A stretch of DNA of 64,000 nt from Brumimicrobium ulvae (GTDB lineage: Bacteria; Bacteroidota; Bacteroidia; Flavobacteriales_D; Crocinitomicaceae). The position numbers and the translations under genes were made by a program. Positions 1-8,379 of this stretch are shown here, in pieces. The stretch spans positions 1 through 64,000 of the forward strand of contig NZ_CANNGT010000013.1 in NCBI RefSeq assembly GCF_947504225.1. Direction: 5' to 3'. Every line of letters begins with the position of its first letter. Position 1 is the first letter of the stretch. Under the pieces are notes generated by a model. The model was not told where the DNA came from and did no database searches. It saw nothing but the letters and a program-made list of their open reading frames with translations.

Positions 1-1569
1 GCTAACTTCACAGGTTTAGCTGCTGAATACTGCTTGAATGATGGTACAGTTGCTTTGAGTCCAAATACATCAGGAGGTACTTTTACAGGTCCTGGTATCT
101 CAGGTAATAATTTTAACCCAAGCACAGCATTAGTTGGAAATCATACGATTGAATATTCAGTAACTGAAAATGGGTGTACCTTATCATCAACTGAAAATGT
201 GGAGATATTGGTATTACCTGATGCTTCATTTACAGGCTTGGCTTCAACTTATTGTGTTGATGCTTCTTCTGTTGCCTTGAGTGCAATTGAAAGCGGAGGA
301 ACCTTTTCAGGACCAGGAATCTCAGGAAATAATTTTGATCCAAATGCTGCTGGAGCGGGTACACATACGATTACTTATTCTGTAACGGGTGCTAACGGAT
401 GTTCTGCAACTGATTCTGAAACAGTAACGGTAAACCTACTTCCAAATGCCGCATTCACAATTCCTAATGCTGTATATTGTGAAGATGTAAACACTGTTCC
501 CTTAACACCGGTTCAAAGTGGTGGGTCTTTCTCAGGACCAGGAGTAACTGGCAGTAATTTCAATCCGAATGCTGCAGGGGCAGGCACCCATACTATATCT
601 TATGTTCTTACTGTTGGAGGATGTACCTCAAATTCAACTGAGAGTGTAACCGTAAATGCCACTCCAACTACAAGTTTTAGTGGATTGAATCCTGCTTATT
701 GTGCAGATGCATCAAGCACTACTTTAGTCGGCAGTCCAAGCGGCGGAACTTTTTCAGGACCTGGTGTGACAGGCAACACCTTTGACCCTAACAATGCAGG
801 AGCGGGAACACATACTATTATCTATACCTATACTGATGGTAATGGTTGTCCTGCAACATCATCTCAAAATACGACGGTAAATCCTCTTCCTGTACTGAGC
901 ATTGGAGGATTAGCATCTGATTATTGTATCACCTCTTCTAGTGTGACCTTAACAGGGTCGCCAAGTGGTGGAACTTTTTCAGGTCCTGGTATTTTAGGAA
1001 ATACATTTGATCCAGGTAGTGCTTTAGAAGGGGTTCATACAATTACTTATGCTTATACAGATGGAAATGGTTGTTCTGCCGTTACCTCTCAAAATGTAGA
1101 GGTTAATCTCGAAAGCAATGCTTCGTTTACTGGATTATCTGGTCCCTACTGTTCATCTGATGATACAATTATTGCTTTGGTTCCTGTGGAGTCAGGGGGT
1201 GTATTCTCAGGAAATGGTGTAACGGGAAATAACTGGTCTCCTGCTGATGCAGTTATCGGTAATAATACGATTGAATATGAAGTGGGGTCTGGAGGTTGTG
1301 TAAATTCATCTAGCGTTGTTGTTGAAGTATTGGCTTCACCAAATCCAAGCTTTACTAATTTAGATGACGTTTATTGTAATAATGAACCTGATGTTACGCT
1401 TGTTCCTGTTGAGTCAGGAGGAGTTTTTACGGCAACTTCAGGTTTGACTGCAAATGTATTTCACCCTCAAATTGCGGACTTAGGAATAAATGTTATAACT
1501 TATTCAATAAACGATTCTAACGGATGTTCAGCGATGTCAACCGATACAGTAGAAATTGTAGCGGTACCT
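1..1569 (+). repeat. Seven tandem about 225-bp repeats inside the adhesin gene
   Basis: Units begin near 1, 223, 448, 670, 892, 1120 and 1345, with a period of 222 to 228 bp. The encoded core GGTFSGPG and the two cysteines (after Y and after G) recur in nearly every unit. Units 2 to 5 are most alike; units 6 and 7 are more diverged, with GGVFSGNG and GGVFTATS. The array probably continues upstream of the window. Confidence 0.9.
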
Positions 1570-2037
1570 GTAAGTACATTTTCTGTGATTGATACAGTTT
1601 TTAGTGCCGACTTAACCGGAGGTTCTTATACTTATCAATGGATGAACTGCAAAGACAAAACGCCAATTGTAGGAGAGACAGATTCTGTACTGCATGTAGG
1701 GTTAAATGGTTCATACGCTCTCGTGACTTCTAATGGAATGTGTAGTGATACTTCTGATTGTGTGATTATTTACTTCGCAAGTTTGGATTCATACTTGGCT
1801 GAAAATTCTGTAAAAGTATACCCAAACCCCAATAATGGTCATTTTAAAATCGAAACAAACTTTGATGCTAAGATAGAAATCATTAACTCTGTAGGTCAAC
1901 TTGTATATTTAGACAATAAAATTAAAGGGCAGACTGAAATAGATTTAGGAAATGAAATTGAATCAGGAATGTATATTGTTAAGTTGACAAGTAAAAATGG
2001 TGCTTCTGTTTATAGAAATGTCGTCGTAAGAAATTAA
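1..2037 (+). CDS. Repeat adhesin with type A T9SS sorting domain (5' end outside window)
   Basis: The reading frame is open from base 1, so the start lies upstream and the size is unknown. The visible part holds seven tandem Ig/PKD-like repeats of 74 to 76 residues, each with the pattern F-T-G-L...YC...GGTFSGPG...HTI-Y...GC. They are followed by a non-repeated linker and a C-terminal domain with the type A sorting signature VKVYPNPNNG and the ending G-MYIVKL...VVVRN. Proteins of this kind are exported by Sec, cross the outer membrane through the type IX system and are usually anchored to the surface. Each repeat has two cysteines at fixed places, which suggests one disulfide per domain (inference). 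The next genes downstream, also T9SS-related, suggest a surface adhesion or gliding module. The ligand is unknown. The T9SS call is firm; 'adhesin' is inferred from architecture. Confidence 0.85.
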   Translation, partial: ANFTGLAAEYCLNDGTVALSPNTSGGTFTGPGISGNNFNPSTALVGNHTIEYSVTENGCTLSSTENVEILVLPDASFTGLASTYCVDASSVALSAIESGGTFSGPGISGNNFDPNAAGAGTHTITYSVTGANGCSATDSETVTVNLLPNAAFTIPNAVYCEDVNTVPLTPVQSGGSFSGPGVTGSNFNPNAAGAGTHTISYVLTVGGCTSNSTESVTVNATPTTSFSGLNPAYCADASSTTLVGSPSGGTFSGPGVTGNTFDPNNAGAGTHTIIYTYTDGNGCPATSSQNTTVNPLPVLSIGGLASDYCITSSSVTLTGSPSGGTFSGPGILGNTFDPGSALEGVHTITYAYTDGNGCSAVTSQNVEVNLESNASFTGLSGPYCSSDDTIIALVPVESGGVFSGNGVTGNNWSPADAVIGNNTIEYEVGSGGCVNSSSVVVEVLASPNPSFTNLDDVYCNNEPDVTLVPVESGGVFTATSGLTANVFHPQIADLGINVITYSINDSNGCSAMSTDTVEIVAVPVSTFSVIDTVFSADLTGGSYTYQWMNCKDKTPIVGETDSVLHVGLNGSYALVTSNGMCSDTSDCVIIYFASLDSYLAENSVKVYPNPNNGHFKIETNFDAKIEIINSVGQLVYLDNKIKGQTEIDLGNEIESGMYIVKLTSKNGASVYRNVVVRN

Positions 2038-2074
2038 ATGAATTAATCATTGTGGAAAATATTTAAAACAATTT

Positions 2075-4285
2075 ATGCTGACACACTACATAAAAATATT
2101 GTTCATGTTGATTTTGACGGGCGGGGTCTATGCTCAGGACGCTGCGTTGACATCAGTTATTGGCCCAACGGACGGTTGCGACCTAGGAAACGAAAGTATT
2201 TCTATTGTTGTGCTCAATAACTCCTCCATGCCGAACCCCATTCCAGGTGGAACAATTACTTTACATTATAGTGTAAATGGTGGCCCAACAGTTTCACAAC
2301 CCTTAGTAGCCATGCTGAATACTGGGGCAACATGGAATTTTACTTTTGATGTTCCATCTGACTTCTCAACATGTAATTATGATTTTAATGTTGTGACTTG
2401 GCTAGAGTACGGAGCAGATGTGGATCCAACAAATGATACTTTATCTTGGGTGGTTCGAAATGATTGTACAATTGTGCCAGGACAAGTAGATTCAGATGAG
2501 CTCGTGTGTGATGGAATCAATAGCAATACACTGAATTTGAATGGTTGGCAGCATGGAACCATCACTAATTGGATTTACTCTGAAGACAATGGAGCAACTT
2601 GGAATTCAATTCCAAATACAACAACTAGTCACGGATTTAATAATTTGACCGACGAAACACAGTTTGCAGTGGAAATTGACGGAGGTCATTGCCCGAACGC
2701 TACCTCTGGCTTCGCAACAATTACGATTCAACCTACACCTGTTGGCGGAAGTCTAACAGGACCTACAGCATTATGTATCTCTAGTGCTAATGGGACCATC
2801 GATTTGACAGGAAACTCTGGAGCTGTATTGGATTGGGAAACAAGTATAGATAATGGTACGACTTGGATAGGTATCGGAAATACGACCACACAAGAAAATT
2901 TTTCTGGACTCACACAAACAACAATGTATAGGGCTTTGATTGACGGAGGGGTTTGTGCGGATGTTTATTCAAGTATACACGAGGTATATATTGAAGAGGC
3001 TACAGTTGCTGGAACATTAGAAACAGATACACTTATTTGTGAAAATCAAGCGGTCAATTTGGTGTTGTCTGGAAATGTTGGTGCTGTTGATGACTGGGAA
3101 AGTTCTGTAGATGGAACAAATTGGAGTCCTATTACAAATACAAGTACTACTCACGGCACTGGTCCCTTATCTACTCCAACTTATTATAGAGTAAATGTGA
3201 CTAATGGAATTTGTCCAGCTGATCAATCCAACCAAGTATTTGTTGACGTACAAGAAAATATTACTCCAGGCACTATTTCAGGAGGTACAGCAACATGTGC
3301 AGCGAACGCTTCAGGTGCGTTGACTTTAAATGGAAACAACTCTCCTGTTATTCATTGGGAGCAATCTACGAATCAAGGGGCTAATTGGAATATCATTTCC
3401 AATACATCAAACACAGAAAATTATTCCAGCTTATCTCAAACTACTTGGTATCGCGTATTAGTAGACGGAGGCGTTTGTAACGATCAACATTCTGATACGG
3501 CATTTATTGTCGTTTCACCAATTAGTGTTGGGGGTACGCTAACAGGAGATACTTCTATTTGTTATGGAGACCCTTTTACCTTATCATTAACAGGAAATGT
3601 CGGTGATGTGTCCTTCTGGGAAAGTTCTGCAGACGGTGTTTCATGGACGACAATCAATATTACCGATTCGTCGTATACAATTCCTTCAGTGACATCACCA
3701 TACTATTACAGGGTCATCGTAAAAAGCGGAGTCTGTGCAGAAGACACTTCTAACCAAGCCTTCGTTCAGGTGTTGTCTTTACCTGTTGTGGATGCAGGAA
3801 CGGATGCGAATATCCTTCAAGGAGACTCAGTTGAATTAAATGGTAGTGGTGGAGTGCTAGCGCTGTGGTCTGCTGATTCGACATTAAGCGATACTACTAT
3901 TTACAATCCTGTTGCGTCACCGTTGGAGACTACGGATTATTACTTAACTGTAATTAGTCTCGATGGTTGTTTTAATTCTGATACGGTAACAGTAAATGTA
4001 GGGCCTCCCATTCCACCTCTAGATGTGAAAAATTTGATCACACCAAACAATGATGGATTTAATGATACATGGATTATTGAAGGAATAGAGGCATTCCCTA
4101 ACATGGCGGTTAAGGTATACAATATTTATGGAGTATTGGTTTTTGAAGATGAAGACTATAAAAATGATTGGGGAGGAATATACAGTAGTAAGTTATTGCC
4201 AAATGGAACCTACCTTTATATTGTTATGCCAGGTGGAACGGAGAATGTATTGAAAGGGAATTTAACCATTCTTGGAGATGAATAG
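2075..4285 (+). CDS. Ig-like repeat protein with type B (gliding motility-associated) T9SS domain
   Basis: A 736-residue secreted protein. It starts with a signal peptide (MLTHYIKILFMLILTGG, cut near VYAQ). The middle contains about five repeats of roughly 80 to 85 residues built around G-T-L-x-G...C...L-x-GN-G-x-V-x-x-WE-x-S-x-DG...YR-V-x-GxC. The C-terminus has the CHU_C/type B signature, LITPNNDGFNDTW, then VKVYNIYG and a G-T-YLY-V ending. In Flavobacterium johnsoniae, SprB carries a type B domain and depends on the PorP-like partner SprF. Here a PorP/SprF gene overlaps the end of this gene by 8 bp, so the two are probably translationally coupled partners (inference). Ligand or substrate unknown. 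Confidence 0.85.
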   Translation: MLTHYIKILFMLILTGGVYAQDAALTSVIGPTDGCDLGNESISIVVLNNSSMPNPIPGGTITLHYSVNGGPTVSQPLVAMLNTGATWNFTFDVPSDFSTCNYDFNVVTWLEYGADVDPTNDTLSWVVRNDCTIVPGQVDSDELVCDGINSNTLNLNGWQHGTITNWIYSEDNGATWNSIPNTTTSHGFNNLTDETQFAVEIDGGHCPNATSGFATITIQPTPVGGSLTGPTALCISSANGTIDLTGNSGAVLDWETSIDNGTTWIGIGNTTTQENFSGLTQTTMYRALIDGGVCADVYSSIHEVYIEEATVAGTLETDTLICENQAVNLVLSGNVGAVDDWESSVDGTNWSPITNTSTTHGTGPLSTPTYYRVNVTNGICPADQSNQVFVDVQENITPGTISGGTATCAANASGALTLNGNNSPVIHWEQSTNQGANWNIISNTSNTENYSSLSQTTWYRVLVDGGVCNDQHSDTAFIVVSPISVGGTLTGDTSICYGDPFTLSLTGNVGDVSFWESSADGVSWTTINITDSSYTIPSVTSPYYYRVIVKSGVCAEDTSNQAFVQVLSLPVVDAGTDANILQGDSVELNGSGGVLALWSADSTLSDTTIYNPVASPLETTDYYLTVISLDGCFNSDTVTVNVGPPIPPLDVKNLITPNNDGFNDTWIIEGIEAFPNMAVKVYNIYGVLVFEDEDYKNDWGGIYSSKLLPNGTYLYIVMPGGTENVLKGNLTILGDE

Positions 4286-5678
4286 AAAGGGCTTCATATC
4301 GCTTTTATTTAGTGTGTTTCTGATGTTTTCAGTGAACGCACAACAATTGCCGTTTTATAATCATAATATCATTAATCCGGTAGTGCTTAATCCTGCCTAC
4401 GCTGGTGCATCTGGAAATTTGAATGCCTACTTGACACGTGGACAACGTTACATGGGCTACGGTTCAGGAGCAATCAATAATACTTTGTCATTGGAAGGTG
4501 AATTTGTTATTCCTAAGTCAGGTTTTGGTTTATTAATTGGCCAACAGTCAGCTGGTATTCAAACGCAATTGAGTGCTCAGTTAAGTTACTCTTATATGTT
4601 GACATTGGCAGATGAACACAAGTTGAGTTTTGGTTTGAGTGGAGGTTACCTAGATAATCGTATCCGAATGGAGGAGGTGAATGTGCTCCATGAGAGCGAC
4701 CCTTATCTTTATGGGATGAAAGAATATAGACCAACTTATGATTTTAACTTAGGATTGGCTTATTCTTGGGATAAAATGAAAATAGGTTTTTCTGTTCCTC
4801 AGTTAATTGGGAATAAAGTCAATTATTCAAAAGAAAATACCAGAGGATATTATGCGCTGGCCAGACACTTTATGTTTACAGCTTCGTATGATCTAAAATT
4901 CGAAGCTGACTCTAAATTGACTGTCTCACCTCATGGATTGGTGAGGATTGTTCCTGGTGCGCCAGTGCAATACGATATTACTGCTCATGTGGCATATGAA
5001 AATATTGGATGGTTTTCTGCAACCTATAAATCTGATTACGCAGTACAGTTTAATCTAGGATTTCATGTGCTCAAGCAATTGCATGTTGGTTATAGTTATG
5101 AATATGTGGTCGGATCTTTTAAAAACTATTACTCTGGTGTGAATCACGAATTCCTGCTGGGGTATACTTTCAAAGGTGGGCGTGGAAAAGATGTTGTTCG
5201 TCGTGTTGAAGTTCAAGTTCCTGACCCAGCTCTTCAGCGTGAAAATGAGGACCTGAAAAGGCAATTAAAAGCAAAAGAAGAAGAGCTGGAACGTCGACTG
5301 AAAGAAATGTTAGCGCAACAACTTAAAGATGAGATTCAAGAAGATAAAACCAAAGAAGAACTCTATCGTGAAGCGGAAGATAGAAACGAAGTGCGAGAGG
5401 CAACAAATCACCACTTTATTGAAGTTGATGGTTCCGAATCTCCAGCAGGTTATTACGTAATTATTGGGGTGTTTGATGAGGAGAAAAACATAGTGAAGAA
5501 TACCAACAGAATGAAATCTTATTTCCCAAATACTTATCATGTAATCAATACCTTTAATAATTATGGATACGTTGTGATTCATTATACAAAAGACATGGAA
5601 AGTGCTTATAATGCATTGATGAAATATAAAAAGGAGGTTGAGAAAGAGGTTTGGGTCCTTAAGTATAAAATGGAGTAA
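4278..5678 (+). CDS. PorP/SprF-family T9SS outer-membrane protein with coiled coil and SPOR-like tail
   Basis: About 466 residues. I place the start at the ATG at 4278, which overlaps the upstream stop codon; a TTG at 4272 is in frame but less likely. A signal peptide (cut near VNAQ) is followed by NPAYAG, the hallmark of the PorP/SprF family, and a predicted beta-barrel to about residue 300. Ordinary family members end there at about 310 to 340 residues. This one continues with a charged coiled coil (about 315 to 375, rich in E, K and R) and a C-terminal region (about 390 to 466) beginning GYYVIIGVF and ending VWVLKYKME, which resembles a SPOR peptidoglycan-binding fold. PorP/SprF proteins help deliver or anchor T9SS cargo, here probably the type B protein encoded just upstream. 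The family call is firm; SPOR-like is judged by eye. Confidence 0.85.
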   Translation: MNRKGFISLLFSVFLMFSVNAQQLPFYNHNIINPVVLNPAYAGASGNLNAYLTRGQRYMGYGSGAINNTLSLEGEFVIPKSGFGLLIGQQSAGIQTQLSAQLSYSYMLTLADEHKLSFGLSGGYLDNRIRMEEVNVLHESDPYLYGMKEYRPTYDFNLGLAYSWDKMKIGFSVPQLIGNKVNYSKENTRGYYALARHFMFTASYDLKFEADSKLTVSPHGLVRIVPGAPVQYDITAHVAYENIGWFSATYKSDYAVQFNLGFHVLKQLHVGYSYEYVVGSFKNYYSGVNHEFLLGYTFKGGRGKDVVRRVEVQVPDPALQRENEDLKRQLKAKEEELERRLKEMLAQQLKDEIQEDKTKEELYREAEDRNEVREATNHHFIEVDGSESPAGYYVIIGVFDEEKNIVKNTNRMKSYFPNTYHVINTFNNYGYVVIHYTKDMESAYNALMKYKKEVEKEVWVLKYKME

Positions 5679-5696
5679 TTCTTAAAGTTTAGTCAA

Positions 5697-7946
5697 ATGA
5701 ATGTCTTGCGATTGAAAGTGTTGATGCTTATCCTGTTTATGATGGGGGTTGAAGGGGCTGTTTATTCGCAATTTAACTTTGTTTATAACGATTCCATTGT
5801 TGTTATTCATGATGCCGATACACTTCCTGTTGCTTGGGCTGGGGGTATGAGTCACCCTCAATTCTCAACAATTGATTTGGATTTTGATGGTGTAGAAGAA
5901 CTTGTTGCATTTGAACTCGAAAATGGTATTGTCAATGTTTTCAAAAGACAGCTACACGAAGGGAATGTTGTATATTCATATTGGCACAATGGAAGTTCGT
6001 TGTTCCCTAAAGGCCTGAGGTACAGAATGAAGTTGGTTGACTTCAACGGTGACGGAAAAAAAGATATTTTTACTTACACCTTAGGCGGAATTAAAGTCTA
6101 TAAAAATATCAGTAACTCAACTGATGGTGTTCAATGGGAATTGTATAAGGATCCAATAAAAAGTGTGGTCAACAACAATTTGGTTAGTTTATATGTTTCC
6201 TCAAACGACATTCCTGCTTATGTTGATGTAGATGGTGATGGAGATATTGATGTGCTTGCTTTTAACGTGTCTTTTTCACGGGTAGAGTGGCATAAAAACC
6301 TTTCTGTGGAGAATTATGGACATGCAGATTCCTTAATTTTTGAATTGGAACAGCCTTGTTGGGGAGACTTTGTTGAGAGTCCAACCGGAAATACCATCGA
6401 ATTAAATAGTACAATGAGTCCATGTGGTACAACTCTAAATAAAGCTGGAGGTGCTGAAAGACACTCTGGAGGATCAATTTTAGCACTTGATGCAAATGCT
6501 TCTGGATTGATGGATTTGATTATTGGCGATATTGACTTTAATAATTTAACCTTGTTGATTAATGGCGGTAGTTCTCCCCACGATAATGCATTAATGGTAA
6601 GTTATGATGCGAATTTCCCAAGCGATGATGTACCGTTGGATCTATCCAACTTTTTAACCGCCTATTACGAGGATTTTGATCTAGATGGAGTCAATGATTT
6701 AATAGTTTCTACAACTGTTTCGGGAACCTCTGATAACACAAAAGGAGTTTGGCTGTATAAAAACAATGGCATGAATAATCATCCAGACTTTCAATTTACA
6801 AGAGAAGACTTCCTTCAAGGGGATATGATTCAAAACGGAAAGGGAGCTATCCCTATATTCGTAGATGTAAATAACGATGGCTTAACCGACTTGCTTGTTG
6901 CCAATCAGTTCAATTATCGAGAAGCCTTGTCTAGTTCTTCAAGAATGAATTACTATATGAATGTTGGTTCTGCATCTGAGCCTACCTTTAAGTTGATAAA
7001 TGAAAATTGGAATAACTTCGGAAATAGCGGATATAGTGGGCGAGTGAGCCCAGCTTTTGCTGATTTAGATGGAGATGGAGACCAAGATATGATTGTGGGT
7101 ATAGCTAATGGACGACTTTATTATTATGAAAACTCTGGAGGAAGTGCTCCAATGAATTTTAATATTGCTCAATATCAGTTGTTGGATAATAATGGAGATC
7201 CAATCGTGGTTTCAAACAATGCAACTCCAGAACTTTTTGACTTAGATAATGACGGATTAGTTGATTTGGTTATTGGTCAAGGTAATGGTCCCTTAATTTA
7301 TTATAAAAATATCGGTACAACAACTAGCTATTCTTTCGAATTGATCAATTCGAATTTGGGCCAGGTAGATTTAACTTCCTCTGAGTATATGCAAACTTTT
7401 GGTGTTCCTAGATTCGTGCGAAGTAATGATACCACTTATCTCTTTGCAGGAAATCGAACGGGTACAATTTCATTTTATGATGGAGTCGATGGTCAACTAG
7501 CTCCAGGGGATGCTTTTAACCTTGTTTCCTCTAAGTTTTTAAATATCGATACCCGAGGAATGTCAGCACCTGCAATAGGACAACTTCGAAACGACAATAG
7601 TTATGATTTTTTCGTAGGAACTGAAGTTGGAGGCTTGTGGAGTTATCGCCCAGGAGACACCACCTACCTGAATGTAAATAATGAACAAATACAGCCTGCA
7701 TTGAAGCTTTTAATTTATCCTAACCCAACAAGAGGAGAGTTTGTGATAGCATTCGATGAACTTAATGGAGAAAGATATAATTTTCGTGTATTGGATCCGT
7801 TGGGACGAGAAATCACAGCCCAAAAAAACTTAAGCCAATCTGAGGTTTTTGTTCAGTTAGAAAATCCAACATCTGGAATCTACTTCGTTGAACTAACACT
7901 AATTCAAAGCCAAAAAAGAGTCGTTCGCAGGGTGGTAGTGAAGTAA
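5697..7946 (+). CDS. FG-GAP/VCBS repeat protein with type A T9SS sorting domain
   Basis: A 749-residue secreted protein, 18 bp after the PorP gene and probably in the same transcript. A signal peptide is cut near VYSQ. The body contains at least six calcium-binding FG-GAP/VCBS loops of the form D-x-DGD-x-D followed by hydrophobic residues, such as DFNGDGKKDIF, DVDGDGDIDVLAF, DVNNDGLTDLLVA and DLDGDGDQDMIVG. These are expected to form a seven-bladed, integrin-like propeller. The C-terminus is a type A sorting domain (LLIYPNPTRGEF, then G-IYFVELT and RRVVVK). The likely location is the cell surface or outside the cell. A role in calcium-dependent binding is inferred from the fold only. Confidence 0.87.
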   Translation: MNVLRLKVLMLILFMMGVEGAVYSQFNFVYNDSIVVIHDADTLPVAWAGGMSHPQFSTIDLDFDGVEELVAFELENGIVNVFKRQLHEGNVVYSYWHNGSSLFPKGLRYRMKLVDFNGDGKKDIFTYTLGGIKVYKNISNSTDGVQWELYKDPIKSVVNNNLVSLYVSSNDIPAYVDVDGDGDIDVLAFNVSFSRVEWHKNLSVENYGHADSLIFELEQPCWGDFVESPTGNTIELNSTMSPCGTTLNKAGGAERHSGGSILALDANASGLMDLIIGDIDFNNLTLLINGGSSPHDNALMVSYDANFPSDDVPLDLSNFLTAYYEDFDLDGVNDLIVSTTVSGTSDNTKGVWLYKNNGMNNHPDFQFTREDFLQGDMIQNGKGAIPIFVDVNNDGLTDLLVANQFNYREALSSSSRMNYYMNVGSASEPTFKLINENWNNFGNSGYSGRVSPAFADLDGDGDQDMIVGIANGRLYYYENSGGSAPMNFNIAQYQLLDNNGDPIVVSNNATPELFDLDNDGLVDLVIGQGNGPLIYYKNIGTTTSYSFELINSNLGQVDLTSSEYMQTFGVPRFVRSNDTTYLFAGNRTGTISFYDGVDGQLAPGDAFNLVSSKFLNIDTRGMSAPAIGQLRNDNSYDFFVGTEVGGLWSYRPGDTTYLNVNNEQIQPALKLLIYPNPTRGEFVIAFDELNGERYNFRVLDPLGREITAQKNLSQSEVFVQLENPTSGIYFVELTLIQSQKRVVRRVVVK

Positions 7947-8210
7947 CCTCATTCACCATTCAATAAATTTTCAGATTTCCCTATTTGTGGTGAATTTATT
8001 TCCTCTTTGTCTTTGATTCTCCCAATATATTCTATTTGTCTAAAGTACATTTGCCACTCTTCTATAGGAGTCGTTTTGATCGTTTTTTTGATCAATAACC
8101 TTCTGGTTTTCACTATTTATTTCTCTTCTTCTAATAGTAAAAAAAAGCTATTGTGAATAAACCAATACTTTCATCTATTGTGAATGAATTATCAACAACG
8201 ATAAAAATCT

Positions 8211-8226
8211 CCCACATTTTACCACT
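8211..8226 (-). promoter_or_regulatory. Candidate MraZ-box pair, minus orientation
   Basis: On the minus strand this reads AGTGGTAAAATGTGGG: two GTGG cores spaced 10 bp start to start. MraZ is known to bind tandem TGGG/GTGG-type boxes with 10-bp spacing in its own promoter. It overlaps the -33 region of the -7 element at 8241, a position suited to repression. Confidence 0.45.
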
Positions 8227-8240
8227 CTCATAAAAATGCC

Positions 8241-8248
8241 TATATTTG
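8241..8248 (+). promoter_or_regulatory. Candidate -7 element of the mraZ/dcw promoter
   Basis: TATATTTG matches the Bacteroidota -7 consensus TAnnTTTG exactly. Transcription would start near 8255, giving a leader of about 125 nt before mraZ. No clear TTG is seen at the -33 distance; that position is occupied by the minus-orientation MraZ-box pair. Confidence 0.5.
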
Positions 8249-8329
8249 CTGTTAATGCAAGATTTAGGAGCGAAATTGTGTAACTTTTTGTATCCTTCTG
8301 CGTAAATAGTTTTCAACACTTGCATTAAA

Positions 8330-8350
8330 GTGGTAAAAAGTGGTAAAATT
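8330..8350 (+). promoter_or_regulatory. Candidate MraZ-box pair, plus orientation
   Basis: Two GTGGTAAAA units repeat with a 10-bp period directly upstream of mraZ (ATG at 8380). Spacing and core match known MraZ operators, supporting autoregulation of the dcw operon. Confidence 0.55.
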
Positions 8351-8379
8351 TCCGCTATTTTTACACATTATAAAAGTAC

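Larger units (their letters stand above)
7947..8379 (+). promoter_or_regulatory. Intergenic control region upstream of mraZ
   Basis: 433 bp without a credible gene. It holds, in order: an 8-bp inverted repeat ATTCACCA/TGGTGAAT (7951-7958 with 7988-7995) followed by a T-rich stretch, perhaps a weak terminator for the upstream operon; an 11-bp direct repeat CTATTGTGAAT (8148-8158 and 8175-8185); three DnaA-box-like 9-mers (8152-8197); a minus-orientation MraZ-box pair (8211-8226); a -7 element (8241-8248); a 10-bp inverted repeat (8252-8261 with 8319-8328); and a plus-orientation MraZ-box pair (8330-8350). Such layering is unusual for a single operon promoter. Confidence 0.6.

Noticed and set aside
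8131..8325. A 64-codon minus-strand reading frame in the mraZ control region
   Set aside because: It runs through promoter elements, MraZ boxes and repeats; the translation has no protein-like features.
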